Shown: positions 37,517 through 47,490 of the stretch, one piece after another
Layout of the letters: each line of letters starts with the position of its first letter
Numbering within the stretch: the stretch's first letter is position 1
Assembly (NCBI RefSeq): GCF_001874625.1
Contig: NZ_CP017672.1
Location: 1 to 64,000 of the forward strand
Direction: 5' to 3'
Source of the DNA: Providencia rettgeri
Lineage (GTDB): Bacteria; Pseudomonadota; Gammaproteobacteria; Enterobacterales; Enterobacteriaceae
DNA: 64,000 bases
Notes under the pieces: model-generated
Seen by the model: the letters and a program-made list of their open reading frames with translations, nothing else
Told to the model about the DNA's origin: nothing
Database searches by the model: none
Made by a program: the position numbers and the translations under genes

Positions 37517-40500
37517 CTATGCCGCTAAGCTTAATGATTCTTCTGAAATGAGAGGATCTAAATTTTCCAGTAATCTTTCCAGAACAATATTATCTTTTTT
37601 AAGGCCAAAGGTGTAATTACCGGCCAACTGTATATGCTGCCATGCGACAGGCGATAACTCAGCTATCATATTTACTGCTTCTTGATTATTTTCACGCGCA
37701 AATTTTTCAATCAAACTGGATAATAATGCGGAATTATAATAAATAATGCAGTTAGCAATGATACGAGCGCAATCATTCCATTGTTCTATCTGGTAATCAT
37801 CGCCGCCTCTAAATTGATTACCATTAATTGATGCGATTGCACGCCGTAATTGATGGTAAGCCTCACCCCGATTAAGTGCTTGCTGGACAAACTGCCTGAG
37901 CATTTTGTCATCAACATAATCGAGAACGTATAAGCACTTAATTAATCTGTCATATTCACGAAGAGCCGCTAAGGTGCGATTGTTTTTCTTACTGTTAGAA
38001 AGCTTAGTAATCACCGTGCTTTGTGTTGTCGTTTTACGGCTTAATGAACAAATTATCCATTGAATATTTTCCCACTCCTCCTGAATGAGTGATAAATTGA
38101 GCGATTTTTTAAGTTTCAGAGAAACGACTTCATCAAGCTCAATTTCAAACAATTCATTAAAAACGTGTTTAAATTTTGCATATCGAGGGGCGAATTGATA
38201 CCCAAAGAGATCAAGGATAGCAAAGTTAACGTTATTAACCCCATGCGTGTCCGTGGCTAATGTTTTGGGTTGAATATCACAGGTATTATTATACAGTAAA
38301 TCAAATGCGTAATGCGCTTCATATTCGTTGGCTGAAATCACTTTCGTGTTGATTGGTACATGATTTGAAACTAATGTAAGTGCGGATACGCCTTTCCCTT
38401 TTCGGAAGTATTTGGCTGAAAATCGGGCTTTAAATGTATTGATTCGGCAACCATGTTTTTGGCCATCAATACTCCCGAATGGGGCACTTTCGTTAATCAT
38501 ATAATAGTTGAAAATCGGCAGTTTTGCTAAAGCATTAGATATCATATCATTGGCTTCACTCGTTGTTTCAGGTCGAATATAGCCGTCATTAACGGCTCTA
38601 AGCACACCGATAGCACGATCTGATATTGATGACATATGGTGAACACCATAGTTTGAACCATTTCCAAATATGCAGGCAAGTAAATCGCCTTCTTTAGCCT
38701 TAGTGTTTTTCTTTTTTGATGCGATATTTTTAAACGCATCTAAGTAGCCTGTGTTTTGATGAACATAGTCCATAATTTCAATGATCCCCATATGTTGGAG
38801 CTGGTTGTATATGGGGTTATCAAGATCATCTTTCCAACGTTTATTCGCCAGTTTCCATGTTAACTGGTTTGATCGTGGCTGAAGTGTCACGAAATCATTC
38901 GCTCCATCATGAATATTACGTCCAACCTGCTTCATTTGGTCATTCAATTTTTGCGTTAATTCCGAAAGCGTTTGTTCTATCGGCGTATTGAGACGAGTTA
39001 ACCCTGTTTTTTGAATAATAATGGGGCTTTTTTTCCAATCGATGGCTGAAATTAAATCATCGTCTAAACGCTTATTATTGGCGCTTTCGTTGATGTAAAT
39101 ATTGTTACTTTCAATCATTCGAGCCACTTTTTGATATAAATAGTATTCAAATCTCCGTGTATTAACCTTTTCATCTATCACGAGAAAAGGTTTATCATTT
39201 TTTAGCAGTAATTGCTGATCAACGGTAGAAATGTGCTTATCTTTTTGAAGTTCTGACTTTGCTGTTAACAATTGAGAAGACAGCAATTCCAACCCAGGTT
39301 CACACTCAATATCAATAGCGAGAAAAAGCGACCTCATTGTATTCGCAATTTTTCTGTATTGTGTATCAATGTAAAGCCACTCATAATGGGTTTTATCAAA
39401 GTTATTTTTATTAAGATGTTTGCTTATTAGTTGTATTTCATCTTTAGAAATCATTGCAAATGCATTTTGACGAATATCACCAAATTGGGTATCGTCACTG
39501 ATGGTTTCATCAACAAAGAGTTGTAAAACATTACCCGCATACGTTAACTTTTCTCGAATAATTTCCAACTCTTCCGCTATACGTAGTTTAGCGGAAGTAC
39601 TCGCCGCTTCCCTCTGTTTCCGAGTCACATACAAAAAAGCTGTTACCAATTTATCATTGGTTTCTTGGTAACGAAAAAATAAATAACAAACCAAATATAA
39701 CATCCCTTGCCATTCGGGGAATCGGCGAATTTTATAAATCGATTGATGCCGAATAATCGATGCATAATAGCTTAAGTTACCTAACGATAAACCTAATTCA
39801 CCAACGAGACGTTTTACATCGGGATAAACACTTTTTATGGTATTATGCGTTTCAATTTCACTTGCGAGCTCTGTCGGTGTAAAGTCTTTAGCTGCGCCTT
39901 GTTGGCCAGATAGACTATTTAATACCCCTTTTGTATGCAGTATCTTCTTTAATTTTTTATGTATTATTGGAGGCATGCTATTTGAAAGGATTACCTCGGT
40001 GCGTTGCCTCTCATTAGCTAAAACCGTGGTAATTATATTTTGTAAAGTGGAATAGCCAACCAGTCCTATTCTGTTTTGACCTAAAAAAGCGAGGCATTCA
40101 TCAAAAATATATTTGGGATATGTGCAGATTGTTGCAACATCATTTAAGCGCTCTATCAAAGCTTGTTTATCTCGCTTTAATAGCCGCGAAAAACCGAGTA
40201 TTTCATACATTTTCGCGATCAATGTTGCACGAGTACTTTTAGCAATAAAGGGATATTTCGGTTTTTTATTTGGAAAATGAGTCGCATAAATGTAGTCAAC
40301 ATCGTGTTTAACCTCTCGTAGCTTAAATTGAGCAATAACAGGCTTAGCACGGAAATAACCGATCAGAAGAATTAAATATATTTTCGTTTCAATTTTGCTC
40401 ATTTTAGTGAGGATTTTTTTCATACTCGGATCTAATGAAAAGTATTCTTCACGCTCAATTTGATTAAATATTGGACGTGAATAGAGCTCATGAATTTCCT

Positions 40501-40552
40501 GTTCAGTCAAAATTTGAATACGGCCTGATTTAATTTCTTTCATTGTAGTCAT
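37517..40552 (-). CDS. tnpA: Tn3-family transposase TnpA
   Basis: 1011 residues, the normal size for Tn3-type transposases. The N-terminal part (about 1-300) holds the IR-binding domains. The catalytic DDE region is in the C-terminal half and includes the hallmark LATDTHGVNNVNFAILDLFG followed by YQFAPRYAKF near residues 760-790. It catalyses replicative transposition, forming cointegrates that the resolvase separates. No stop or frameshift is visible, so the element may be active. It is divergent from the resolvase, with the res region between them. Confidence 0.93.
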   Translation of the reverse strand: MTTMKEIKSGRIQILTEQEIHELYSRPIFNQIEREEYFSLDPSMKKILTKMSKIETKIYLILLIGYFRAKPVIAQFKLREVKHDVDYIYATHFPNKKPKYPFIAKSTRATLIAKMYEILGFSRLLKRDKQALIERLNDVATICTYPKYIFDECLAFLGQNRIGLVGYSTLQNIITTVLANERQRTEVILSNSMPPIIHKKLKKILHTKGVLNSLSGQQGAAKDFTPTELASEIETHNTIKSVYPDVKRLVGELGLSLGNLSYYASIIRHQSIYKIRRFPEWQGMLYLVCYLFFRYQETNDKLVTAFLYVTRKQREAASTSAKLRIAEELEIIREKLTYAGNVLQLFVDETISDDTQFGDIRQNAFAMISKDEIQLISKHLNKNNFDKTHYEWLYIDTQYRKIANTMRSLFLAIDIECEPGLELLSSQLLTAKSELQKDKHISTVDQQLLLKNDKPFLVIDEKVNTRRFEYYLYQKVARMIESNNIYINESANNKRLDDDLISAIDWKKSPIIIQKTGLTRLNTPIEQTLSELTQKLNDQMKQVGRNIHDGANDFVTLQPRSNQLTWKLANKRWKDDLDNPIYNQLQHMGIIEIMDYVHQNTGYLDAFKNIASKKKNTKAKEGDLLACIFGNGSNYGVHHMSSISDRAIGVLRAVNDGYIRPETTSEANDMISNALAKLPIFNYYMINESAPFGSIDGQKHGCRINTFKARFSAKYFRKGKGVSALTLVSNHVPINTKVISANEYEAHYAFDLLYNNTCDIQPKTLATDTHGVNNVNFAILDLFGYQFAPRYAKFKHVFNELFEIELDEVVSLKLKKSLNLSLIQEEWENIQWIICSLSRKTTTQSTVITKLSNSKKNNRTLAALREYDRLIKCLYVLDYVDDKMLRQFVQQALNRGEAYHQLRRAIASINGNQFRGGDDYQIEQWNDCARIIANCIIYYNSALLSSLIEKFARENNQEAVNMIAELSPVAWQHIQLAGNYTFGLKKDNIVLERLLENLDPLISEESLSLAA

Positions 40553-40721
40553 GTTTTATCCAGTAAAAATAGATGACATCATATAATGGGGTGATGTGCT
40601 CAATCGACATAAAGGTGCAATTTAAGTCTACCTTAACTACACTAAGTGAAATCTAGTGTAGTTAGTATGAAAAACAGATGTATAATGCACCGACATAACA
40701 ACACCAATGTATAGTGCACCG
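40553..40721. promoter_or_regulatory. res region between tnpA and resolvase
   Basis: The divergent intergenic gap holds an inverted repeat (CTACACTA/TAGTGTAG, about 40635-40663) and two direct copies of TGTATA(A/G)TGCACCGA (about 40679-40694 and 40708-40723). These are good candidates for resolvase binding subsites and for shared promoters. The second copy overlaps the possible start of the resolvase gene. Confidence 0.55.
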
Positions 40722-41351
40722 ATGAAGACAAATATAAGAATTTATGGATATCTACGTGCTTCTACGTATGATCAAGATGCGTCAAGAGCAAAAAATGAAC
40801 TGTTGAAATTTGCTGAAGGAATGGGGCTACAAATTGCCTGCTGGTTTGAAGAAAATGAGTCAGGCGCTCAGCTTCACCGACCTGAACTCTTTCGCTTACT
40901 CAATGTGGCCATGCCCGGAGATATTATTTTAGTTGAACAAGTGGATAGAATTAGCCGCTTGAATACCGATGACTGGGAAAAATTAAAATATCTCATTGGA
41001 CATAAAGGGTTAAAGGTCGTTTCTTTAGATCTGCCAACCAGTTACCAGTTTATGAGTCGCACCGATGAATTTACAGAACGAATGCTTGCAGCCCTTAACA
41101 GTATGATGTTAGACATGCTGGCAGCGGTTGCAAGAAAGGATTACGAAGATAGACGGCGTCGTCAAGCGCAAGGAGTGCAAAAAGCCAAACAAGAAGGGAA
41201 GTATAAAGGCCGTCCGGTCAATAAGATATTACACCAAAAAATTGAAGGCCTTCTAATGGAGAAAAAAAGCTATAGCCAAATAGAAAACCTGATAGGTTGT
41301 TCGCGGCATACTATTTCGAAAGTATCAAAATTGATGAAAATAGTACAATAA
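40722..41351 (+). CDS. tnpR: serine resolvase of the Tn3-family transposon
   Basis: About 209 residues. The catalytic Ser is in IYGYLRASTYDQDASRAKNE, with the usual VEQVDRISRLN and the Arg-rich ARKDYEDRRRRQAQGVQKAK region ahead of a C-terminal HTH (MEKKSYSQIENLIGCSRHTI). The start is uncertain: ATG 40707 lies in a res-like repeat, and I prefer ATG 40722. It resolves cointegrates at res. A broken relative lies at 55750-56345. Confidence 0.88.
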   Translation: MKTNIRIYGYLRASTYDQDASRAKNELLKFAEGMGLQIACWFEENESGAQLHRPELFRLLNVAMPGDIILVEQVDRISRLNTDDWEKLKYLIGHKGLKVVSLDLPTSYQFMSRTDEFTERMLAALNSMMLDMLAAVARKDYEDRRRRQAQGVQKAKQEGKYKGRPVNKILHQKIEGLLMEKKSYSQIENLIGCSRHTISKVSKLMKIVQ

Positions 41352-41520
41352 ATGTCCCTCTATTCGTTGAGCAAGTTTATAGTCATACCGCTTGGAATGA
41401 CATGAGAGAGATATTTAAGTATAAACAAGTGATTGGATACTTTTTAATTCAATAACTTATATTTATCACCATAAACCGAGCTTCATGACAATCATGAGCA
41501 CGCATTAAAAGGGAGATTGA

Positions 41521-43518
41521 ATGTCATCATCACCACAAAAGTCTCAAACGTGGGGGAAGATAAATCCGCCCGTTTTCTTTGTTTCCGCTTTTATTATTTT
41601 ATGTGTCGTTGCAGTAGCCGCTATTTTTCCTCAACGTTCTGAAATTTTGTTAAAAACCCTACAAGCTCAACTTTTTGAGAATGCCAGTTGGTTTTATATT
41701 CTGGCCGTCGCATTAATTTTATTGACCGTCGCCTATTTAGGGCTCTCTCGATTTGGCCAAATCAAACTCGGTCCAGATCATGCTCAACCGCAATTTAGTT
41801 ATCTTTCCTGGTTCGCTATGTTGTTTTCTGCTGGAATGGGCATTGGACTGATGTTTTTCGGGGTCGCAGAACCCGTGATGCACTATCTTGCTCCCCCCGT
41901 TGGAGACCCACAAACGGTTCAAGCTGCAAGAGAAGCAATGGAAATTACATTTTTCCATTGGGGCTTACATGCTTGGGCGATTTATGCCATTGTCGCCTTA
42001 ATTCTCGCTTTTTTTAGTTATCGACATGGCTTACCGCTTACATTGCGTTCAGCTCTCTATCCCATCATTGGTGAACGTATCTATGGCCCAATGGGACATG
42101 CCGTTGATATTTTTGCTGTTGTTGGCACCGTTTTTGGCGTTGCAACTTCGCTTGGATTTGGTGTTTTGCAAGTCAACGCAGGATTAGCACATTTATTTGG
42201 TTTTCCTGTCAGTCCAACGATGCAAGTAATTTTGATCGTGGTGATCACGGGATTAGCGACGTTATCAGTCGTCAGTGGTTTAGATAAAGGCATACGAATT
42301 CTCTCTGAACTCAACCTCAGTTTAGCGGGTTTATTATTATTATTAATTGGGATTTTAGGCCCGACAGTACTGTTACTTAAATCTTTTGTCCAAAATACCG
42401 GGGCTTATCTTTCAGATATCATCAATAAAACCTTCAATCTTTATGCCTATGAGCCGCAATCGAGTGAATGGTTAGGGGGATGGACATTATTGTATTGGGG
42501 ATGGTGGCTTTCATGGTCCCCTTTTGTGGGCATGTTTATTGCGAGGATCTCTCGAGGCCGTACTATTCGTGAGTTTGTTACAGGTGTTTTGTTTGTTCCT
42601 GCTGGGTTTACACTGCTTTGGATGACTTTTTTTGGAAATAGTGCCATCCATTTGATCCGTGATAATGGGGCAGAAATGTTGGCGCAAGTCGTTCAAAAAG
42701 ATGTTGCTCTCGCCTTATTTGAATTTTTAAATTACTTTCCGTTTTCATCTGTTCTTTCTTTTGTCGCTATGTTGATGGTCATTGTTTTTTTTGTGACATC
42801 TGCGGATTCTGGGGCGATGGTTGTCGATACATTGGCCTCTGGGGGGGAAATACATACACCTGTTTGGCAACGTATCTTTTGGGCTTTTTTGATGGGGGCC
42901 GTTGCAATCACACTTTTACTGGCCGGCGGATTAACGGCATTGCAAACCATGACGATAGCGACCGCACTCCCCTTTGCGATTATTTTATTGATTGCTATTG
43001 TCGGATTGCTAAAAGCTTTACGGATTGATGTGTATAAAAAAGACAGTCAACAGCTCGCTACCTTAGCACCGAATACCGGACGTGGGGGGTTATCATGGGA
43101 GCGTCGATTACGTAAAATAGCTTTCTTTCCTAAACGTAATCAGGTTAAACGTTTCATGACTGAAGTGATTGAGCCTGCTATGCAATCTGTTGTCACTGAG
43201 TTGGAAAAGCAGGGGACCGAGGCCGCTATCCATAATGAGAAAGACGATAGGGTGACTCTTGAAGTACAATTTGGTGAGAACTTCAATTTTCTCTATGAAA
43301 TACGATTACGGGACTATCTGACGCCTTCTTTTGCATTAGTGGGTATGGATGATGATGAAAATAATGAGTCTCAGAAATACTACCGCGCTGAAGTTTATTT
43401 AAAGGAAGGTGGGCAAGACTACGATATTATGGGATGGAGTGAAGCGCAGATTATTCATGATATCCTCGATCAATATGAAAAACACATTCATTTTATTCAT
43501 ATTGTCGATAAATCGTAG
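41521..43518 (+). CDS. BCCT-family betaine/choline/carnitine transporter
   Basis: 665 residues with about 12 membrane helices and a long cytoplasmic C-terminal tail (about 520-665). The family signature WTLLYWGWWLSWSPFVGMFI followed by ARISRGRTIREF lies near residue 320, and the Gly-rich GMGIGLMFFGVAEP helix near residue 100. The length with its C-terminal extension resembles BetT/BetS-type osmoprotectant importers. The substrate is not certain. GGGAG precedes ATG 41521. It sits first in the cargo, convergent with the Usp-SulP operon. Confidence 0.9.
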   Translation: MSSSPQKSQTWGKINPPVFFVSAFIILCVVAVAAIFPQRSEILLKTLQAQLFENASWFYILAVALILLTVAYLGLSRFGQIKLGPDHAQPQFSYLSWFAMLFSAGMGIGLMFFGVAEPVMHYLAPPVGDPQTVQAAREAMEITFFHWGLHAWAIYAIVALILAFFSYRHGLPLTLRSALYPIIGERIYGPMGHAVDIFAVVGTVFGVATSLGFGVLQVNAGLAHLFGFPVSPTMQVILIVVITGLATLSVVSGLDKGIRILSELNLSLAGLLLLLIGILGPTVLLLKSFVQNTGAYLSDIINKTFNLYAYEPQSSEWLGGWTLLYWGWWLSWSPFVGMFIARISRGRTIREFVTGVLFVPAGFTLLWMTFFGNSAIHLIRDNGAEMLAQVVQKDVALALFEFLNYFPFSSVLSFVAMLMVIVFFVTSADSGAMVVDTLASGGEIHTPVWQRIFWAFLMGAVAITLLLAGGLTALQTMTIATALPFAIILLIAIVGLLKALRIDVYKKDSQQLATLAPNTGRGGLSWERRLRKIAFFPKRNQVKRFMTEVIEPAMQSVVTELEKQGTEAAIHNEKDDRVTLEVQFGENFNFLYEIRLRDYLTPSFALVGMDDDENNESQKYYRAEVYLKEGGQDYDIMGWSEAQIIHDILDQYEKHIHFIHIVDKS

Positions 43519-43532
43519 CCACTTATTATGAT

Positions 43533-43562
43533 AGAGAGGTGACGAAAGCGAGTCACCTCTCT
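43533..43562. terminator. bidirectional terminator between BCCT and usp genes
   Basis: Perfect arms AGAGAGGTGAC and GTCACCTCTCT around GAAAGCGA, placed between two converging genes. Confidence 0.8.
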
Positions 43563-43589
43563 TGGTAATAATGACTATAGACGAAAAAA

Positions 43590-44447
43590 CTAACGAATGA
43601 TGAGTAATGACACGGGCGTTTTATGTATCATCTCTGTCGTATGACTTCCGGTAAAAAATTGCCTCAATCGCGAATGACCAAAAGCCCCCATGATGATCAA
43701 ATCAATATGGTGTTGTACTGCAAAGTTACACAACTCATCAACGATGCTATTGTCACCCTCAAGTAAATTGGCTTTCACCTGAATACCGGCTTGATGAAGT
43801 TGGTTTTGTGCTTTTTTGAGCTGACAGTCTTGGTTACCGTACATCACCAGATAGCAATCACTATCGGCTAATAATTTCACTTGTGTTAACCGATGAATGA
43901 TTCGTTCACCTTCCTCACTGCCATCAAATGCAATCATCATCTTTTTCGGTGGGGTAAAGTTTCGCTTACAGATAAGCACTGAGTTTTTTTGAAGTCGAAT
44001 AATGCCTTCGAGTTGACGGCCAATATGACCCGTTAACTCAGATTGCTCGCCTCGACGACCGAGTACAACAATATGCGTATCTTCTTGATTTAGTACTTCG
44101 GCTAACGTTCCTTGTCGCTGAAGTGTATTAACATCATGAAGACCTAAATCTTGAGTGATTTTTTTTGCTCTCATCAATAATTGTCGGCCTTCCTCACGGG
44201 TTAAACGCGCTCGCTTTTCCTCAATATCCACGAGTTCATTCAATAAAGTTTCTCGGGTATCAAATCCTATGATCCCACTTAAATCATGGTGTGCTGATGT
44301 CGAGATTTTTTCATTCATGTGTAACAGTGTCAGTGGTAGGTCGAGTGTTTGGGCTATCCAGACACTGGCCTGACAAACGGCAATTGCCGAAGACGAACGG
44401 TCAATACACCCAATTACGCAATTTTTTTGAATGATATCTGCTGCCAT
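43590..44447 (-). CDS. universal stress protein, two Usp domains
   Basis: 285 residues with two tandem UspA-like domains. Domain 1 starts VIGCIDRSSSAIAVCQASVW. Domain 2 starts MMIAFDGSEEGERIIHRL and ends with the nucleotide-binding GAFGHSRLRQFFTGSHTTEM then IHKTPVSLLIIR. It begins 2 bases after the SulP stop on the same strand, so it is translated together with that transporter. Paired sulP-usp genes are known on mobile modules of Acinetobacter and others. Its role there is unproven. Confidence 0.88.
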   Translation of the reverse strand: MAADIIQKNCVIGCIDRSSSAIAVCQASVWIAQTLDLPLTLLHMNEKISTSAHHDLSGIIGFDTRETLLNELVDIEEKRARLTREEGRQLLMRAKKITQDLGLHDVNTLQRQGTLAEVLNQEDTHIVVLGRRGEQSELTGHIGRQLEGIIRLQKNSVLICKRNFTPPKKMMIAFDGSEEGERIIHRLTQVKLLADSDCYLVMYGNQDCQLKKAQNQLHQAGIQVKANLLEGDNSIVDELCNFAVQHHIDLIIMGAFGHSRLRQFFTGSHTTEMIHKTPVSLLIIR

Positions 44448-44449
44448 AA

Positions 44450-45928
44450 TTAATGACCTCCCATGAATTTTTCAATTTTTTTCGGGTCGTCATGAATACC
44501 AAATTTATCAACCAATGTTGCAGTGGCTTCATTCATCCCTTTAATTTCAACATCAATGCCTTCACGTCTAAACTTAATCACCACTTTATCTAACGCACTG
44601 ACGGAGGTGATATCCCAAAAATGAGCATGATCCATATCGATAATCGCTTTATCAATGTCTTCTTTAAAATCAAAAGCATTAACAAAGCGTTCCGATGTAG
44701 CAAAGAAAATTTGTCCTCGAACCTCATAATGGCGTGCTTTTTTATCCCTGCTTGATGTAACTGTCATGTATCGCGCGACTTTATTAGCAAAATTAAGCGC
44801 TGTGATGAGCACTCCGACAAGTACCCCGTAAGCCATATTATGGGTCCAAACGACAACAATGACGGTGGCTATCATAACGACACTGGTTGATAGCGGATGA
44901 ACTCGTATATCAGCAAGGGAGCGCCAAGAAAAGGTTCCAATTGACACCATAATCATCACAGCAACTAACGCCGCCATTGGAATTTTTGATACCCAATCAT
45001 TAAGAAAAACCACCATTAACAATAAAACAATACCGGCAACCAACGTAGATAATCGGCCTCGGCCACCCGATTTAATATTGATGATGGATTGACCAATCAT
45101 CGCACATCCTGCCATCCCGCCAATAAAGGCAGTGGCAATATTCGCAATACCTTGCCCTTTGCATTCTCGATTTTTATCACTGGTTGTATCGGTCAAATCA
45201 TCCACAATAGTTGCGGTCATCATCGATTCCAATAAGCCAACAACGGCAAGCGCTAGTGAGTAGGGTAATATGACCAGTAGCGTTTCGATATTCAAGGGAA
45301 TATCAGGCACAAGGAAGATGGGTAAACTGTCAGGCAAAACGCCCATATCACCGACTGTGCGGATATCAAGACCCAGACTAATTGAAATTACCGTTAATAC
45401 AACGATACACACTAATGGTGAAGGAATGGTCTTATTGATTAATGGAAACAGATAGATAATCCCTAAGCCTGCCGCGGTCATCGCATAAACATACCAACTT
45501 ACATGGGTTAACTCTGGAAGTTGGGCTAAAAAAATCAAGATAGCTAACGCATTAACAAACCCCGTTACGACAGAGCGTGAAACAAACCGCATTAAATTAC
45601 CGAGCTTTAAATATCCTGCGATAACTTGAAATATCCCAGTTAATACCGTCGCAGCTAATAGGTACTGAAGGCCATGTTCTTTCACCAGAACGACCATTAA
45701 AAGTGCCATTGCACCCGTTGCGGAGGAAATCATGCCGGGGCGCCCCCCGATAAAAGCGATAATTACCGCAATAGAAAATGCGGCGTATAACCCCACTTTG
45801 GGGTCGACGCCGGCAATAATTGAAAAAGCGATAGCTTCAGGAATTAACGCTAAAGCAACAACAATACCGGCTAGGACATCCCCACGGATATTACCCAGCC
45901 AGTCCTGACGAGTGGAGGACAAAAGCAT
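44450..45928 (-). CDS. SulP-family anion transporter with STAS domain
   Basis: 492 residues. About ten to twelve membrane helices, with [20 protein letters not shown] at the start (the SulP signature), [20 protein letters not shown] in the core, and a cytoplasmic STAS-like C-terminus (about 395-492: [20 protein letters not shown]). These carry sulphate, bicarbonate or related anions. The substrate cannot be read here. A dyad CCCA..TGGG (about 45957-45966) lies just upstream and may regulate the operon. Confidence 0.88.
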   Translation of the reverse strand: MLLSSTRQDWLGNIRGDVLAGIVVALALIPEAIAFSIIAGVDPKVGLYAAFSIAVIIAFIGGRPGMISSATGAMALLMVVLVKEHGLQYLLAATVLTGIFQVIAGYLKLGNLMRFVSRSVVTGFVNALAILIFLAQLPELTHVSWYVYAMTAAGLGIIYLFPLINKTIPSPLVCIVVLTVISISLGLDIRTVGDMGVLPDSLPIFLVPDIPLNIETLLVILPYSLALAVVGLLESMMTATIVDDLTDTTSDKNRECKGQGIANIATAFIGGMAGCAMIGQSIINIKSGGRGRLSTLVAGIVLLLMVVFLNDWVSKIPMAALVAVMIMVSIGTFSWRSLADIRVHPLSTSVVMIATVIVVVWTHNMAYGVLVGVLITALNFANKVARYMTVTSSRDKKARHYEVRGQIFFATSERFVNAFDFKEDIDKAIIDMDHAHFWDITSVSALDKVVIKFRREGIDVEIKGMNEATATLVDKFGIHDDPKKIEKFMGGH

Positions 45929-46155
45929 ATTAGACTACCTTGTAATCTATCAATCCCAAGATGGGAGATTATATTTTAAATAAACGAAATTATCCCAAAG
46001 AAGGGATGTGGGAATTGGCTGATTTAGTATCAACCTAAAAGGAAGGAGGTATCTCAGGGTGGCGTAAGGCGCATAATATGATCAGCTGTTCCTATGAATA
46101 GTATGTTTTTTTTAAAATACCAATATCAACGACCTTAAGCAAGTACCGGATTAAC

Positions 46156-46190
46156 ATGAGCGTACTGATGCCATACATCGGTACGCTCAT
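46156..46190. terminator. hairpin after the arsC remnant
   Basis: Arms ATGAGCGTAC and GTACGCTCAT, 23 bases past the arsC-type stop on the minus strand. Confidence 0.6.
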
Positions 46191-46212
46191 CATGATAAAT
46201 ATCGTCAGAGAT

Positions 46213-46500
46213 TTACTTTACTCTGATGCCTTGTTTATCAACAATAACCTCGCCATCTTCTTTGATAAATTCACGTTGTTGCGAATGAGGTAATATATCC
46301 AAAACGACTTCTGAAGGTCGGTAAAGCTTAGTTCCTACTGGTGTAACAACAATCGGTCTATTAATCAGTATTGGGTACTGCAACATAAAATCAATTAATT
46401 GCTCATACGGCTCAACATTTTTTCGTAATAACGCCCTTACCGTAATTTTCATATCGGCAATAAGTTTTACTAATATATCCTTAGACGGCAGGGTTTCTAA
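46213..46500 (-). pseudogene. arsenate reductase ArsC, truncated and internally deleted
   Basis: The minus-strand frame reads LPSKDILVKLIADMKITVRA followed by LLRKNVEPYEQLIDFMLQ and ILINRPIVVTPVGTKLYRPS, which is the C-terminal half of glutaredoxin-type ArsC. The first 45 or so residues with the catalytic Cys are gone. Relative to plasmid R773 ArsC about a dozen residues are missing between EPYEQ and LIDFM, in frame. An internal ATG (46452) leaves an 79-residue frame, which cannot reduce arsenate. It is a leftover of cargo next to the right end of the transposon. Confidence 0.85.
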
Positions 46501-46588
46501 ATTTTAATTTTTCAATGTAATAGCATCGAGTGTTAATGCTACCGTATAAGATATCGCCTGTAGCCCTTGATATTACAGGGCTAAGAGC

Positions 46589-46626
46589 AAACTTTGGACT
46601 TTTCGATGAAATGGGCGCGTAACCCC
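46589..46626 (-). repeat. Tn3-family terminal inverted repeat, right end
   Basis: Read on the minus strand it starts GGGGTTACGCGCCCATTTCA. Outside it the sequence changes at once to ISAba125, beginning ATAAA (46627-46631). Confidence 0.85.
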
Positions 46627-46963
46627 ATAAACAACGGATCGCTTCAACAATAAATTTCCAGAGGATTGAATCGATTTTGAGTTTTCTGTGACCACGTCTA
46701 CGTCTAGCGAAGGTGTTATCAGAAGCATATCGAGCTTGATAAACGTCATTGATGCTATTTCTTTTAAGCTCACGATAGATCGTACTAGGATGTCTTTTAA
46801 TGAGTTCAGCAAATTTTCTGGCTGAAAAGCCTTCTTTTCTTGACTCAAGCATTAATGCAGTACGATCTTCAAAGTTAAGATGATGGTATGACAATTTTAT
46901 ATACTCCATAAACCCTTTAAATTAATTAGGTGGTTTATGTCGCACTTCAAGTTTTACTCTGCC
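46627..46963 (-). mobile_element. ISAba125, 5' part
   Basis: IS30-family element, the half carrying the start of the transposase (ATG 46909, HTH region KEGFSARKFAELIKRHPSTI). Its outer end has TGTCGCACTTCAAGTTTTA, matching in reverse the terminal sequence of the 3' part near blaNDM-1. The break at 46627 falls after codon CL in EAIRCL. The rest of the gene starts at 55643 with WSPQQIAKRL. Confidence 0.88.
46632..46909 (-). pseudogene. ISAba125 transposase, N-terminal part
   Basis: About 93 residues (MEYIKLSYHHLNFEDRTALM to EAIRCL), then reading runs into the Tn3-type repeat and stops at 46481. The missing part is at 54896-55643. Joined through the shared ATAAA they give one uninterrupted IS30-family transposase of about 330 residues. 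Confidence 0.85.
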
Positions 46964-47201
46964 CTCCATTGTTTTCAATTTATCGGATTTCTAAAAACAT
47001 GAGATATATGTTTCAATAAAAGTTTTTAAGAACTTTATACACCAAATACCAATGCTTCACTTATGATAAAGTGGATTAAAATTGCAGAAAATGGGTAAAT
47101 CCATAAAAAATGTCAACATCTTCAAATATACAATTGTATTTCAATTTCCGTTGTTTATAGTTGGAACATTTTTTTAAATCTCTACACTCAAGGTTAGATT
47201 T
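46964..47201. other. spacer between ISAba125 and pac
   Basis: AT-rich, presumably the native upstream region of the pac gene, as in Tn125. No further feature recognised. Confidence 0.4.
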
Positions 47202-47486
47202 ATGTCTACTGCTCATAAAAAAGCATCCTTATTGCAAAAAGTCAGTAAAGGACTCACAGTTGGTTCAGTCATTACAGGAAGCACGTTTTTACATGGTCCC
47301 CCTGTTTTGGCACTCGGTTTTACCAAGCTGTTTAAAAAATCAAAAAAAGTAGACGAAACCAATATTCAATTGGCCAATAGCTGGATTGGTGTAAACAACC
47401 ACCTGATTGAAAAGGTGCTGCCAAACCTAAAGTGGGATATGGGTATAGGAAGTTCAACCGCCCTTTTTGGCGAGTCTGGCGGGTAG
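47202..47486 (+). pseudogene. truncated phospholipid acyltransferase gene (pac)
   Basis: The first about 80 residues (MSTAHKKASLLQKVSKGLTV...NNHLIEKVLPNLKWD) look like the N-terminus of a membrane-associated acyltransferase of Acinetobacter type. After about 47445 the sequence becomes GC-rich ISCR27 DNA, and the frame ends at 47486. In Tn125 this position is held by a truncated pac gene, which supports the identification. Confidence 0.7.
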
Positions 47487-47490
47487 GAAG
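47478..47490. repeat. 13-bp direct repeat GGCGGGTAGGAAG, copy 1
   Basis: The same 13 bases occur at 49323-49335, so the pair brackets the ISCR27 transposase gene. Confidence 0.6.

Larger units (their letters stand above)
37419..46626. mobile_element. Tn3-family transposon carrying transport and stress genes
   Basis: 38-bp terminal inverted repeats at 37419-37456 and 46589-46626 begin GGGGTT...GCGCCCATTTCATCG and differ at only two positions. The similarity continues inward (AGCCCT..GAT..CAAGGGCTACAG). Inside are tnpA, a res region, a serine resolvase and cargo (BCCT, Usp, SulP, arsC remnant). The five bases outside do not match each other (AATAA left, ATAAA right). So the two ends were not left by one simple insertion here. 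See the junction finding. Confidence 0.85.

Noticed and set aside
37414..46631. Simple target duplication of the large Tn3 transposon
   Set aside because: Flanks are AATAA on the left and ATAAA on the right. They are not the same 5 bases in register, while ATAAA has an exact partner at 55639-55643.
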